50,341 bases of DNA, taken from contig JAHAZA010000014.1 of the NCBI GenBank assembly GCA_018385415.1, forward strand, positions 1-50,341, given 5' to 3'. The notes below the pieces were generated by a model. It worked only from the letters and a program-made list of their open reading frames with translations, had not been told where the DNA came from and ran no database searches. A program made the translations under genes and the position numbers. This stretch comes from Treponema sp. (lineage in GTDB: Bacteria > Spirochaetota > Spirochaetia > Treponematales > Treponemataceae). This document shows, one piece after another, positions 34,177-42,624 of this stretch. How positions within the stretch are numbered: position 1 is the stretch's first letter; each line of letters starts with the position of its first letter.

Positions 34177-35758
34177 CGCAGCTCAAACATCCTTCACAAA
34201 GTTTTTTATCAATATGTGTCTGTAATATAGTATTATTTCTATCAAATATTGCAGACAAATCTTCTTCAAATGCATTCCCACATGGATTTTCGAATGACTT
34301 ATCACGACAAACAGGCACTTTTCCATCTGCCAGAATATTAAAATCTCTTCTTAAATGCCAGCATGGATTTCTTTCTATTGGTGAAAGATCTGCACTTTTT
34401 ACTTCAGGCATTACCTTACAGAAATGATCATATTTCTGAATAATGAATTTTCCACCAGATATATAATCTTTCTCTTTATATGCACGATAGAAAGCTTCAA
34501 GCTCCCCTTCATTCTCTGTAATTCTTAAATATTGTGCATAAACAGTTCCACTAAATAATGAATTAAGAACTTTTACAGTATTAACAGCATATTCAAGTTT
34601 CATCTGTGGATGAAGCTTTTCATATGTCTGCTGTGTCATTGCATCAACATTTATAAGCCACAATACCGGTGCAAAGCCATTTTTTCTTAGACCTGCATTC
34701 TGTACACATTCTGATAAAGCTTTTAAATTTTTAATAATATCTGAATTATCAGATGAAATATCATTTTCTGAAAATTTAAATCCATCAGTTTCGATTAAAC
34801 AGGTTAATCCCGGATATTTTATAACTTCTTTCACAAAGTCAAAAAACTGAGGATGTAATACAGGATCTCCCCAGAGAGACAGACTTACAACACTGTCAGG
34901 ATTGAGTTCATTGATTTTTTCCAAAAGACCTTTAAACTTTTCAAAAGACATTTTTTCTTCTGGACCTGAAAATTTATAGTATGGGCAATATGGATTTTTT
35001 GACTGATATTCAGTTTCTATCTGAATATTGAAATAACCAGGAATTGTTTTTAAAACCTTTACATCATCCCTGGCTGCACCACATATTTTCTGAATGTCAG
35101 CTCTATCTTCATCACATAATTTTTTTATCTTTTCATATAAATTTACACAGGCAATATAATTTTCCTTTTTATCACATGAAAAATCAAAGCGATAAAGTCT
35201 CCAGTCCGTCGTAGATATTTCAGTTTCGATTTCAAAGGAATTTATATCAGTCTTTATCAAGTCAAATACAGAAGACTTTGTTACAGTCTGTTGTTTTAAA
35301 TCATCCTTAGTTTTAATCAGTTCACTTAAAATATTTACAAGTCCTCTATCTAAAAGTTCAGGACTAACACTTACAGGATATCCATCAGCAAAGCTATATT
35401 CGCTTTTAAATTTTTCATGAGTATCAATTAAGTTAGTTGTAAGAGTCTGATTTATAAAAGGATTAAATGCAAAAGAAAATATGACATATTCACAATTTGA
35501 TTTCTTTAAGCTAGCAGCCATTTCAGAAAATAAAATTTCATTCGTCCAGGTGCCTTTTGCTTTTACAGAAATTCCTTTTTCTAAATGCTTCTGAACAAGC
35601 TCTTTATTGTCTTCAAAACAGTAGACTTCAATTTCAGAAGCTGTTTTTACATTTTTTGCCCACTCAAGTGTTTTATCAAAAGCACTTTTTCCATCAAACG
35701 AATTTTCAAAACCAAAACTGCTGAAATTATCAGCAAATAAAATAATCAGACTTTTCAT
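34151..35758 (-). CDS. Spiro-SPASM-like protein: nucleotidyltransferase-like N-terminus, degenerate radical SAM region, intact SPASM domain
   Basis: In this 535-residue protein residues 1 to about 210 resemble a sugar nucleotidyltransferase fold (SLIILFADNF start, NPFINQTLT near 99-107). Residues about 240-450 follow a radical SAM barrel: FNIQIETE, KMSFEKFKGLLEKI and SLSLWGDPVLHP are typical of SPASM-type enzymes. The iron-sulfur motif CX3CX2C is degenerate: only Cys258 remains, with Lys254 and Tyr261 at the other positions. The C-terminal SPASM region keeps Cys466, Cys484, Cys493, Cys521, Cys524 and Cys527. I recall a spirochaete-restricted family named spiro-SPASM with this layout. First gene of the operon, divergent from xseA with a very short gap. 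Confidence 0.8.
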   Translation of the reverse strand: MKSLIILFADNFSSFGFENSFDGKSAFDKTLEWAKNVKTASEIEVYCFEDNKELVQKHLEKGISVKAKGTWTNEILFSEMAASLKKSNCEYVIFSFAFNPFINQTLTTNLIDTHEKFKSEYSFADGYPVSVSPELLDRGLVNILSELIKTKDDLKQQTVTKSSVFDLIKTDINSFEIETEISTTDWRLYRFDFSCDKKENYIACVNLYEKIKKLCDEDRADIQKICGAARDDVKVLKTIPGYFNIQIETEYQSKNPYCPYYKFSGPEEKMSFEKFKGLLEKINELNPDSVVSLSLWGDPVLHPQFFDFVKEVIKYPGLTCLIETDGFKFSENDISSDNSDIIKNLKALSECVQNAGLRKNGFAPVLWLINVDAMTQQTYEKLHPQMKLEYAVNTVKVLNSLFSGTVYAQYLRITENEGELEAFYRAYKEKDYISGGKFIIQKYDHFCKVMPEVKSADLSPIERNPCWHLRRDFNILADGKVPVCRDKSFENPCGNAFEEDLSAIFDRNNTILQTHIDKKLCEGCLSCDEYYTYNF

Positions 35759-35817
35759 CTTTTCATATATCGGATTTTATGTTGATAAAGTTAATGGGAT
35801 TGTATAAAATTGAAAGC

Positions 35818-37023
35818 ATGGACGAAACCTTCCCAAAAGAGACTGTTTATACCGTTTCAGAGATCAACTCAATTCTTAAAGGCTTTATCGAAAAGTCCTT
35901 TCCTTCAGTAACTCTCGAAGGTGAAATTTCTAACTACAGGCCAAATTCTACAGGCCACATGTACTTTACACTTAAAGACAAAGATTCTCAGATCAGTGCA
36001 GTAATGTTCAGATTTCGTGCCGCTTCTTTAACATTCGTTCCAAAAGACGGAATGCTTGTCAGATGTAAAGGTGCAATCAATGTATATGAACCACGGGGAA
36101 CCTATTCTATTGTAATTAATTCAATGGAATTAGCCGGCGAAGGAAATATTTTACTTCTCCTGGAACAAAGAAAACGAAAGCTGGCAGCAGAGGGACTTTT
36201 TGACCAGGCTAGAAAAAAAGAACTTCCAGTCTTTCCTAAAACTATTGGTGTCGTTACCAGTTCTACAGGGGCAGCCCTTCGTGACATCATGCAGATTGTC
36301 CGTCGCAGAAATCCTTGCGTAGGAATTATAATATTCCCTTGTATTGTTCAGGGTGCAGAGGCAGCCCCTTCAATTGTAGCACAGATTGAAACAGCCAACC
36401 GCTTTAACATGTGTGACGTACTAATTGTAGGCCGTGGCGGCGGCTCTCTTGAAGATCTGCTTCCTTTCAGCGAAGAAATAGTTGTCAGAGCCATTGCTGA
36501 ATCAAAAATCCCTGTTGTTTCTGCCGTTGGACACGAAATTGACTGGGCAATTTCGGATTTCGCAGCAGACAAGCGTGCACCGACCCCTTCTGCCGCCGCC
36601 GAGTTATGTACACCGGTAAAGACAGAAGTAATTGCATGGCTTCAGAACAAACAGTCAGAATATTACACGGCAATCAAAACAAGGGTTGAAAACCTGAAGC
36701 TTATGATTAAATCCTTTTCTCCTGAAAATATGGAAACCCGTTTCAGGTCAATTGAGCAGCCTTTGCTTTATCGTTTTGATTCTGCAAAAGAAGAACTGCT
36801 CTCAAGTATGAGTGACAGACTTAAAGAAACACGTGTATATATAGAAAAAATGCGTAATATTCTTGAAGCTTCCAACCCTCATCTTATTCTTGAAAAAGGA
36901 TATTCCATGGTTCGGGACAAAGAAACAGGAAAAATCATCCGTGGTATTGAAGATACATCCCCTGGTGCGACTATCGAAATTATTCCTGCAAAAGGAAAAA
37001 TCACTGCCACCGTTATTGAATAA
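35818..37023 (+). CDS. xseA: Exodeoxyribonuclease VII large subunit
   Basis: The product (401 residues from this start) is the catalytic subunit of a single-strand DNA exonuclease used in repair. Motifs: YTVSEINSILKGFIEKSFPSV then VTLEGEISNYRPNSTGHMYF (the OB-fold), GVVTSSTGAALRDI, RRRNPC, VLIVGRGGGSLEDLLPFSEE, and AVGHEIDWAISDFAADKRAPTPSAAAEL, named here as GHEIDWAISDFAADKRAPTP. A C-terminal coiled-coil segment follows, ending with NPHLILEKGYSMV. ATGs at 35779 and 35794 are possible; 35818 is chosen because a TATAAA-like -10 lies at 35802-35807, but no strong ribosome binding site decides it. Operon with xseB and mutL. Confidence 0.93.
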   Translation: MDETFPKETVYTVSEINSILKGFIEKSFPSVTLEGEISNYRPNSTGHMYFTLKDKDSQISAVMFRFRAASLTFVPKDGMLVRCKGAINVYEPRGTYSIVINSMELAGEGNILLLLEQRKRKLAAEGLFDQARKKELPVFPKTIGVVTSSTGAALRDIMQIVRRRNPCVGIIIFPCIVQGAEAAPSIVAQIETANRFNMCDVLIVGRGGGSLEDLLPFSEEIVVRAIAESKIPVVSAVGHEIDWAISDFAADKRAPTPSAAAELCTPVKTEVIAWLQNKQSEYYTAIKTRVENLKLMIKSFSPENMETRFRSIEQPLLYRFDSAKEELLSSMSDRLKETRVYIEKMRNILEASNPHLILEKGYSMVRDKETGKIIRGIEDTSPGATIEIIPAKGKITATVIE

Positions 37024-37052
37024 AACTTACATTCCATTCAGGAGCTTAAAAT

Positions 37053-37331
37053 ATGAAAAACTTTGAAAAAAATCTTGCACGCCTTGAAGAAATTACAGAA
37101 AAAATCAAGAGCAAAGACATTTCCCTTGAAGAAGCACTTGCATCATTTGAAGAAGGAATTTCTTTAGCCAAGGGAATGGAAAAAGAAATCGACAAAATCG
37201 AAGGGAAAATTCAGATTCTCATGAATCAGCCGGCTCCTGTTTCTGATGACACTCCGGAACTTGATCTTTTCTCTGATGCAGATTTAATGACAGGTTCAAG
37301 CGGCGAACCGGTAAAAGGAACAAGACAATGA
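37053..37331 (+). CDS. xseB: Exodeoxyribonuclease VII small subunit
   Basis: The 92-residue product binds the long coiled coil of XseA. The family pattern is clear: KNFEKNLARLEEITEKIKS, then SLEEALASFEEGISLAKGME. Residues after about 65 form an acidic tail (SDDTPELDLFSDADLM), longer than in typical 75-80-residue homologues. CAGGAG precedes the ATG. Its stop codon overlaps the mutL ATG by 4 bases. Confidence 0.93.
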   Translation: MKNFEKNLARLEEITEKIKSKDISLEEALASFEEGISLAKGMEKEIDKIEGKIQILMNQPAPVSDDTPELDLFSDADLMTGSSGEPVKGTRQ

Positions 37332-39187
37332 GTCTTAAACGCCCCGTAAGAATTCTCCCCCCTGAAGTTGCAAGAAAAATTGCAGCCGGCGAAGTTATTG
37401 ACCGTCCAAATGCAATTGTCCGTGAACTTATGGACAATGCAATCGACTCAGGAGCTGATTCTATTACCGTAGAAATTTACGGCGGAGGAATTGATAAAAT
37501 CCGTGTAATCGATAACGGCTCTGGCATGTCCAGAGAAGACATGGAGATTGCAGCAACACCTCATGCCACAAGCAAGATTTCTTCCGAACAGGACTTACTT
37601 AACCTTTCTACACTAGGATTTCGCGGGGAAGCTTTAAGTTCAATCGCAGCAGTATCAAAACTTACAATTGTTTCAGGTGAATATAAGCTCGAAACAAGCG
37701 TTACTGAAAAAAACAAAATCACTCAAGTAACTCCATTTAACGGAACTACAGTTCAGTCTGAGAATTTATTCCAGAACTTTCCTGCCCGCCGCATGTTTTT
37801 AAAACGAAGCACCACTGAAGGCAAAATGTGTTTTAATACCTTCATCGAAAAAGCGCTTCCATTCTGCAACATTGAATTCCGTTTTTACCAGGATGGAGAA
37901 TTAAAATTAAACCTTCCTAAGGAAGATTCTATACAGAAGCGCTTTACAGCCGCCTGTGATTACGGAAGACAGAAAGATCTTTTTTTTACCCAGAAAAATC
38001 ATGCCCAGGATAATTCCTGGAGCTTTGAACTGATCATTGGTGAACCAGGCATTTACAGAAATGACCGTAAAGAAATCAGCATCTTTGTAAACAACCGTAA
38101 AATAAGCGAATACTCTTTAATGCAGGCAATTGAATACGGCTGTATGGGATACTTTCCAAACGGAACCCATCCGGTGGCTGCCCTTTTTGTAACTATTGAT
38201 TCAAAGCTGGTAGACTTTAACATTCACCCGGCAAAAAAAGAAGTCCGATTCAAAGACATAAATGAGCTTCACCATAGCGTAAGTAACACTACAGCAAGCT
38301 TCTTCAAGAATTCCACAATCAAATCCCTTAAGCCGGAACTTGATGCCAGTTATTATGAAAATACATTCTCCAAGGAATTATTCCAAAGCCCTGTATCCCA
38401 GTCTGATACTGATTACACCGGAGAATCAGGACTTTCACGATATGAACGCCTTAATGCTCCTACAAGTAAAAACTCTTTCAAGGCAATAGAAGAAAAAAGT
38501 TATAATTCAGACCTTAGAAGTGTTTTCATGAACAATTCAAAAGCCACCTATGCACAGAAACTCGCAGAAATGGCTTATCAAGAAGACGAAAAAACAGAGC
38601 CCCAAACTGATTCAATACCTCAAAACGCAGTAAATTCAGACTCCATTAAATATTTTGGTACCACTTTGGGAGTATTCCTTCTTGTGGAAAAAGACAATAC
38701 CTTGTATTTAATAGATCAGCATGCAGCTCATGAGCGAATCCTATATGACTCTATTATGACCACTAAAGCAAAATCTCAGAAACTGCTTATTCCTTACCAG
38801 CTTGAAAGTCAAAGCACTGCCGATGATGAATACCTTGAATCTGTAAAAGATCAGCTTGAAGAAAAAGGCTTCATCTTAAAAAACAATGGAAATGGATCAT
38901 GGCAAATTACCGAAGTTCATGAACGATGGACAGGAACTGAAAGAGATCTTCAAACTCTTCTTCTGGATCAGAAAATCGCCCCGGACAAAATACTTACATA
39001 CATTGCTGCTAGTACTGCATGTAAAGCTGCAGTCAAAGATGGATACTATCTTGATCCGGAAACTGCAAAAGAACTGGCTGTAAAAGCTCTTTCGTTACCT
39101 GATCCTCACTGCCCACATGGAAGACCTGTTTGGACAGCGATTACTAAAGAAAAAATGTTTGAACTTGTAAAACGTATTACTAAATAA
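37328..39187 (+). CDS. mutL: DNA mismatch repair protein MutL
   Basis: The 619-residue product couples mismatch recognition to strand removal. The N-terminal GHKL ATPase is intact: RELMDNAIDSGA (with catalytic Glu33 and Asn37), DNGSGM (62-67), HATSKI (79-84), GFRGEAL (97-103) and HPAKKEVRF (300-308). A variable linker (about 325-440) leads to the C-terminal dimerisation/endonuclease domain. DQHAAHERILYD at 463-474 matches the metal-binding motif DQHAx2Ex4E except that the last Glu is Asp; TACKAAVKDG and CPHGRP, further endonuclease-site segments, are present. It is therefore probably a nicking MutL. No mutS is in the window. Confidence 0.95.
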   Translation: MSLKRPVRILPPEVARKIAAGEVIDRPNAIVRELMDNAIDSGADSITVEIYGGGIDKIRVIDNGSGMSREDMEIAATPHATSKISSEQDLLNLSTLGFRGEALSSIAAVSKLTIVSGEYKLETSVTEKNKITQVTPFNGTTVQSENLFQNFPARRMFLKRSTTEGKMCFNTFIEKALPFCNIEFRFYQDGELKLNLPKEDSIQKRFTAACDYGRQKDLFFTQKNHAQDNSWSFELIIGEPGIYRNDRKEISIFVNNRKISEYSLMQAIEYGCMGYFPNGTHPVAALFVTIDSKLVDFNIHPAKKEVRFKDINELHHSVSNTTASFFKNSTIKSLKPELDASYYENTFSKELFQSPVSQSDTDYTGESGLSRYERLNAPTSKNSFKAIEEKSYNSDLRSVFMNNSKATYAQKLAEMAYQEDEKTEPQTDSIPQNAVNSDSIKYFGTTLGVFLLVEKDNTLYLIDQHAAHERILYDSIMTTKAKSQKLLIPYQLESQSTADDEYLESVKDQLEEKGFILKNNGNGSWQITEVHERWTGTERDLQTLLLDQKIAPDKILTYIAASTACKAAVKDGYYLDPETAKELAVKALSLPDPHCPHGRPVWTAITKEKMFELVKRITK

Positions 39188-39188
39188 C

Positions 39189-39223
39189 ATAATGCACAAT
39201 TTTCTTGGCATTATCAGTTTTTA
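39189..39223. terminator. Hairpin terminator between convergent mutL and TPR gene
   Basis: ATAATGC and GCATTAT form a 7-bp stem with a 12-base loop, followed by a CAGTTTTT tail on the plus strand. It ends at the stop codon of the TPR gene on the other strand. Confidence 0.55.
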
Positions 39224-41682
39224 GGTCTTACAGTATCAAGTAAAGCCTTAACCTCTGAAGTTCTATATTCAGGCTTTTTATTCTGTAAGGCAGTTAAATA
39301 TCCTTCCGCACTTATTGTATCCTTTAGTGCAATACAAACCTTTGCAAGATCAATATATGCATCATAACTGTTAGGGTTTTGATTGATTACTTCTACATAG
39401 ATAATCTTTGCACTATCAAAATCACCAAATTCAGTATAGGCCTTGGCAAGGTTGATTTTAACCTCAGTATCTTTTGGCTTAATTTTTGATGCATTAAGGT
39501 AATAATTTACAGCATTTGTGTAATCTTTCTTTAAAAGATATGCATTACCAATATTATTATTAACTTCGAAGTTTGTTTTATCTTCCTGATATGCTCCAGT
39601 AAGGAAGCTTAAAGCTGTATCTACATCAGGAGGTACCATTTCCATAAACATGATACCAAGATTGATTTTTGCCTTTGTATGAGAAGGATTAAGGGTTAAT
39701 ACTTCTTTATACAATGAAATTGCAGTTGTCTTATCACCAGACTTTTCAGTACATAATGCATACTGATAAACAATCATAGCTTTTTCAGCAGAAGCTTTAA
39801 AAACATCCTTTGTATTATATGCTTCCAGAGCATATTTTAATGCATCAGTAACTTTTGCCTGATTATATAAAACAGTAGAAAGATTATAATATGTCATTGG
39901 ATCCTGTGTAGTTCCCAGCTTTGCTATTACACGTCTGAAGCAGTTTTCAGCCTTTGCGTAATTTCCAGCCTCAGCATACGCAGATCCACATTCCTTCAAT
40001 GCAGACATATTATCAGGTTCAATGTTAAGCACCTTATTATATGCATTAATTGACCCATCAAGATCATTAAATGACTTTCTTAAAAGGCGGGCTTCTTCAA
40101 GATAAGCTTTTGCATGCTGAGGATTAATTCCATATGCCTTTCTGAATGCAGCAAGAGCATCTTTTGGAAGACTTATTCTGTTACAAGTCAAACCAAGATT
40201 AAAGTAAGACGAAGCATGAATATCTTTTTCAGTCTCAGAAGAAGATGGATTTAACTTAATTGAGGAAGTATAAGAGGAACGTGCCTGAGAATACTTTTTA
40301 TTAATCTGCTGACGACGTCCAAGGTAATAATAATAGAGATAATTGTTAGGATCATTTTTTACAGCAAGCTCAAGTTCGTTTTCGGCTGTAGCAGCATCCT
40401 TTGAATTTTCTGCATTCATAGCAAGGATAAAGTGAGCCTTTGCATTTGCTGGATCTTTCTCTACAGCCTTCTGGGCATAAGTTACAGCATTCTGCATAAG
40501 AACTGCTTTTGCATCAGGAATTTTCTCTCTTTCTGCTGCTTCATAGAGATTTGATGCAATTTCGGCATATTTTGCCCCTGAAAATTTTGGCTCTCCCTGA
40601 CTGATAGGAAGACAAGCTACAGCTTCCTTGTATTTTTTCAAAGCATCCTGCTGGTTACCGGCATTAAGCTTTGAGTTTCCCTGCTGAATTAATTCATTTA
40701 CCTTCTGAATTTCTGCCTGAACCTTTTTATTCTGCTTAGCAAGTTCTTCTTCTTCTGCCTTACGCTTAACTTCTTCTGCCTTTTTCTGCTGTTCTAATGC
40801 CTGGGCCTGAGCCTGACGCTCTTTTTCTTCCTGACGCTGAGCTTCTAAAAGACGGTTCAGCTGTTCCTGATTTTTTGCATTTGCTTCATTTGCAGCATTA
40901 AGTTCACGGCTCATTGAATCAAATGTTTCTTTAAAAGCACTGGTATCAATATTTATATCATAGCTTCCAGGACCTGTTTGACCGTTAATGACTGTAAAAT
41001 TTGCAGCATTAGCACGTTCCTGGGCAGCTTTCAATTCGATAAGCTTGTCGAGAAGTTCATTTACTTCCTTGTCTTCAGGATCCTGAATCAGAAGTGTATT
41101 CAAAAGATCCATAGCAGAATCATACTGTTCCTTTTCCATATACTTTTCTGCAAGGCGAATAATGTTTTGTCGTTCTTTATTTTGAGATTGTGAGGAATTT
41201 ACACAGCCTCTGATTAGAAAAATCAATCCAAAAATAATGGCGATGAGAACAGCAGAGGCACCTGCAATATTTCTAATTCTCTTTTTCTTTGCATCTTCCT
41301 GAGGATTATTTACAGGCTGCTGATCATACAAGTTTGACTGACTGTTATTTTGTAAAAGAGCATAGATTTCATGGTTACTTTCTTCAATCTGTCTTGAAAC
41401 ATCGTCTTTTCTTTTTGTCTTTGTTACTGCAGCATGCTTTGTTGTGGCAGTTTTTGATGCTGTTTTTTTTGGTTCTGCGTCTTTCGAAGTCTTTGTTACT
41501 GCAGCTTTCTTTGTTGTGGATTTTTTTGCATTACTTTCAGTTTTAGTTTTTGCTGCAGCTGCTTTTTTTTCACCTGTGTTTTTTGAAGCAGCCTTGCCAT
41601 TTGCTTTAGAGGCTGCTTTTTTTGATGGTGCAGTACTCTTTTTTACAGTCTTTTTCTCTGCAGATTCTCTACTTTTAGCCAT
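39214..41682 (-). CDS. Membrane-anchored TPR protein with Lys/Ala-rich N-terminal tail
   Basis: The 822-residue protein has four parts. Residues 1-93 are a Lys/Ala/Thr-rich tail with repeated KKAA, AAVTKT and KKTASK blocks, like histone H1-type tails. A single membrane helix follows at about 137-157 (AGASAVLIAIIFGLIFLIRGC). Residues about 245-345 are a Gln/Glu/Lys-rich coiled coil. About ten TPR repeats run from about 340 to the end, with typical A-x-x-x-Y-x-x-A-I-x-x-x-P spacing, for example YYYLGRRQQINKKYSQARSS. By topology the basic tail would be cytoplasmic and the TPR region periplasmic. No enzyme motif is seen. It lies after another TPR gene (41722-42507) on the same strand. Confidence 0.82.
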   Translation of the reverse strand: MAKSRESAEKKTVKKSTAPSKKAASKANGKAASKNTGEKKAAAAKTKTESNAKKSTTKKAAVTKTSKDAEPKKTASKTATTKHAAVTKTKRKDDVSRQIEESNHEIYALLQNNSQSNLYDQQPVNNPQEDAKKKRIRNIAGASAVLIAIIFGLIFLIRGCVNSSQSQNKERQNIIRLAEKYMEKEQYDSAMDLLNTLLIQDPEDKEVNELLDKLIELKAAQERANAANFTVINGQTGPGSYDINIDTSAFKETFDSMSRELNAANEANAKNQEQLNRLLEAQRQEEKERQAQAQALEQQKKAEEVKRKAEEEELAKQNKKVQAEIQKVNELIQQGNSKLNAGNQQDALKKYKEAVACLPISQGEPKFSGAKYAEIASNLYEAAEREKIPDAKAVLMQNAVTYAQKAVEKDPANAKAHFILAMNAENSKDAATAENELELAVKNDPNNYLYYYYLGRRQQINKKYSQARSSYTSSIKLNPSSSETEKDIHASSYFNLGLTCNRISLPKDALAAFRKAYGINPQHAKAYLEEARLLRKSFNDLDGSINAYNKVLNIEPDNMSALKECGSAYAEAGNYAKAENCFRRVIAKLGTTQDPMTYYNLSTVLYNQAKVTDALKYALEAYNTKDVFKASAEKAMIVYQYALCTEKSGDKTTAISLYKEVLTLNPSHTKAKINLGIMFMEMVPPDVDTALSFLTGAYQEDKTNFEVNNNIGNAYLLKKDYTNAVNYYLNASKIKPKDTEVKINLAKAYTEFGDFDSAKIIYVEVINQNPNSYDAYIDLAKVCIALKDTISAEGYLTALQNKKPEYRTSEVKALLDTVRPKN

Positions 41683-41721
41683 ATCCCCTCGTTTTCCCCT
41701 TATACAGTTAATCAGTAATTT

Positions 41722-42507
41722 TTAGTCGATATCAGATTCTTCTTCGTAACTGAGAACATCTTCAGCACCAGCTGACATATTTGTAGTATCAGAAGACTGC
41801 TTTAAAGAATTTGCAACTTCTTCAAGGAGCTTTTTACGTCTTTCTTCTTCTTCAGCTCTCTTTACCGCTGCAAGACGCTCCTGTTCTGCTTTTGCCGCAG
41901 CAAGACGTTCTTCTTCCTGCTTAAGTCTTATTTCTTCTTCTTCACGGCGCTTCTGTTCTGCAATACGAAGTTCTTTCTCTTTTCTCAATAAATCAAGCAA
42001 AGCCCTGATTTTTGGCTCCTGCGGATCATTTGGTCTTAAATCAAGATAAGTTACATAATCAGTAACACAATTATCTATATCGTTAATTCTTAACAGAGCA
42101 TTTGCACGGTTAAGATATGGTTCTGCGTACTGACTGTCAGCAACAATAGCCATAGAATAGCAGTCGCATGCTTTGTTATAATTTTCAAGGCGGTAATATG
42201 CATTTCCCTGATTATAATACAGAACCTTTTTGTTAGTACCAAAAACACCAAGACCTTTCTCAAATACTTCAACAGCTTTCTGATAATTTCCAGTCTGGGA
42301 ATATGCAAGGCCCAGATAATTATACAAATCAGGAGATGGATTTGTTCCTGCGATTTCTTTTTCTAGTAAAGGAATTGCTCTTTCAGGTTCATTCTCTGTA
42401 AAAAGACGAACTCCTGGTGACACCTGCTGACCATAAATCAGACTGACGGCAAGAAAGAAAATTCCACAAAAAAAAACTCTCTTGTATAAACCTTTCATAT
42501 ATGACAT
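41722..42507 (-). CDS. Secreted TPR protein with charged coiled-coil tail
   Basis: The 261-residue product starts with a signal peptide (MKGLYKRVFFCGIFFLAVSL after a three-residue lead, cleavage near YGQQ). Four TPR units follow (about 35-170; for example PDLYNYLGLAYSQTGNYQKA and LYYNQGNAYYRLENYNKACD), then a Glu/Arg/Lys-rich coiled coil (about 175-235) and an acidic end. The start at 42507 has a GAG four bases upstream; an ATG nine bases later or the longer open frame are alternatives. It resembles BatE-like TPR proteins in layout, but no BatABCD genes are visible. Likely forms an operon with the large TPR gene 39 bases downstream. Confidence 0.78.
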   Translation of the reverse strand: MSYMKGLYKRVFFCGIFFLAVSLIYGQQVSPGVRLFTENEPERAIPLLEKEIAGTNPSPDLYNYLGLAYSQTGNYQKAVEVFEKGLGVFGTNKKVLYYNQGNAYYRLENYNKACDCYSMAIVADSQYAEPYLNRANALLRINDIDNCVTDYVTYLDLRPNDPQEPKIRALLDLLRKEKELRIAEQKRREEEEIRLKQEEERLAAAKAEQERLAAVKRAEEEERRKKLLEEVANSLKQSSDTTNMSAGAEDVLSYEEESDID

Positions 42508-42624
42508 AATCTCACAAATATCCCTTTCTTTCAATAGAATGTATATAATAAACAAAAAATAAAGCGATTAGATACAACATACATATATAGACTTAAGAGC
42601 TATTACAAACTGGAGAGTATTAAA

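Noticed and set aside
41444..41725. An Ala/Phe-rich open frame opposite the Lys/Ala tail of the large TPR protein
   Set aside because: It is the reverse reading of AAA/GCA-rich codons and has no start signal.
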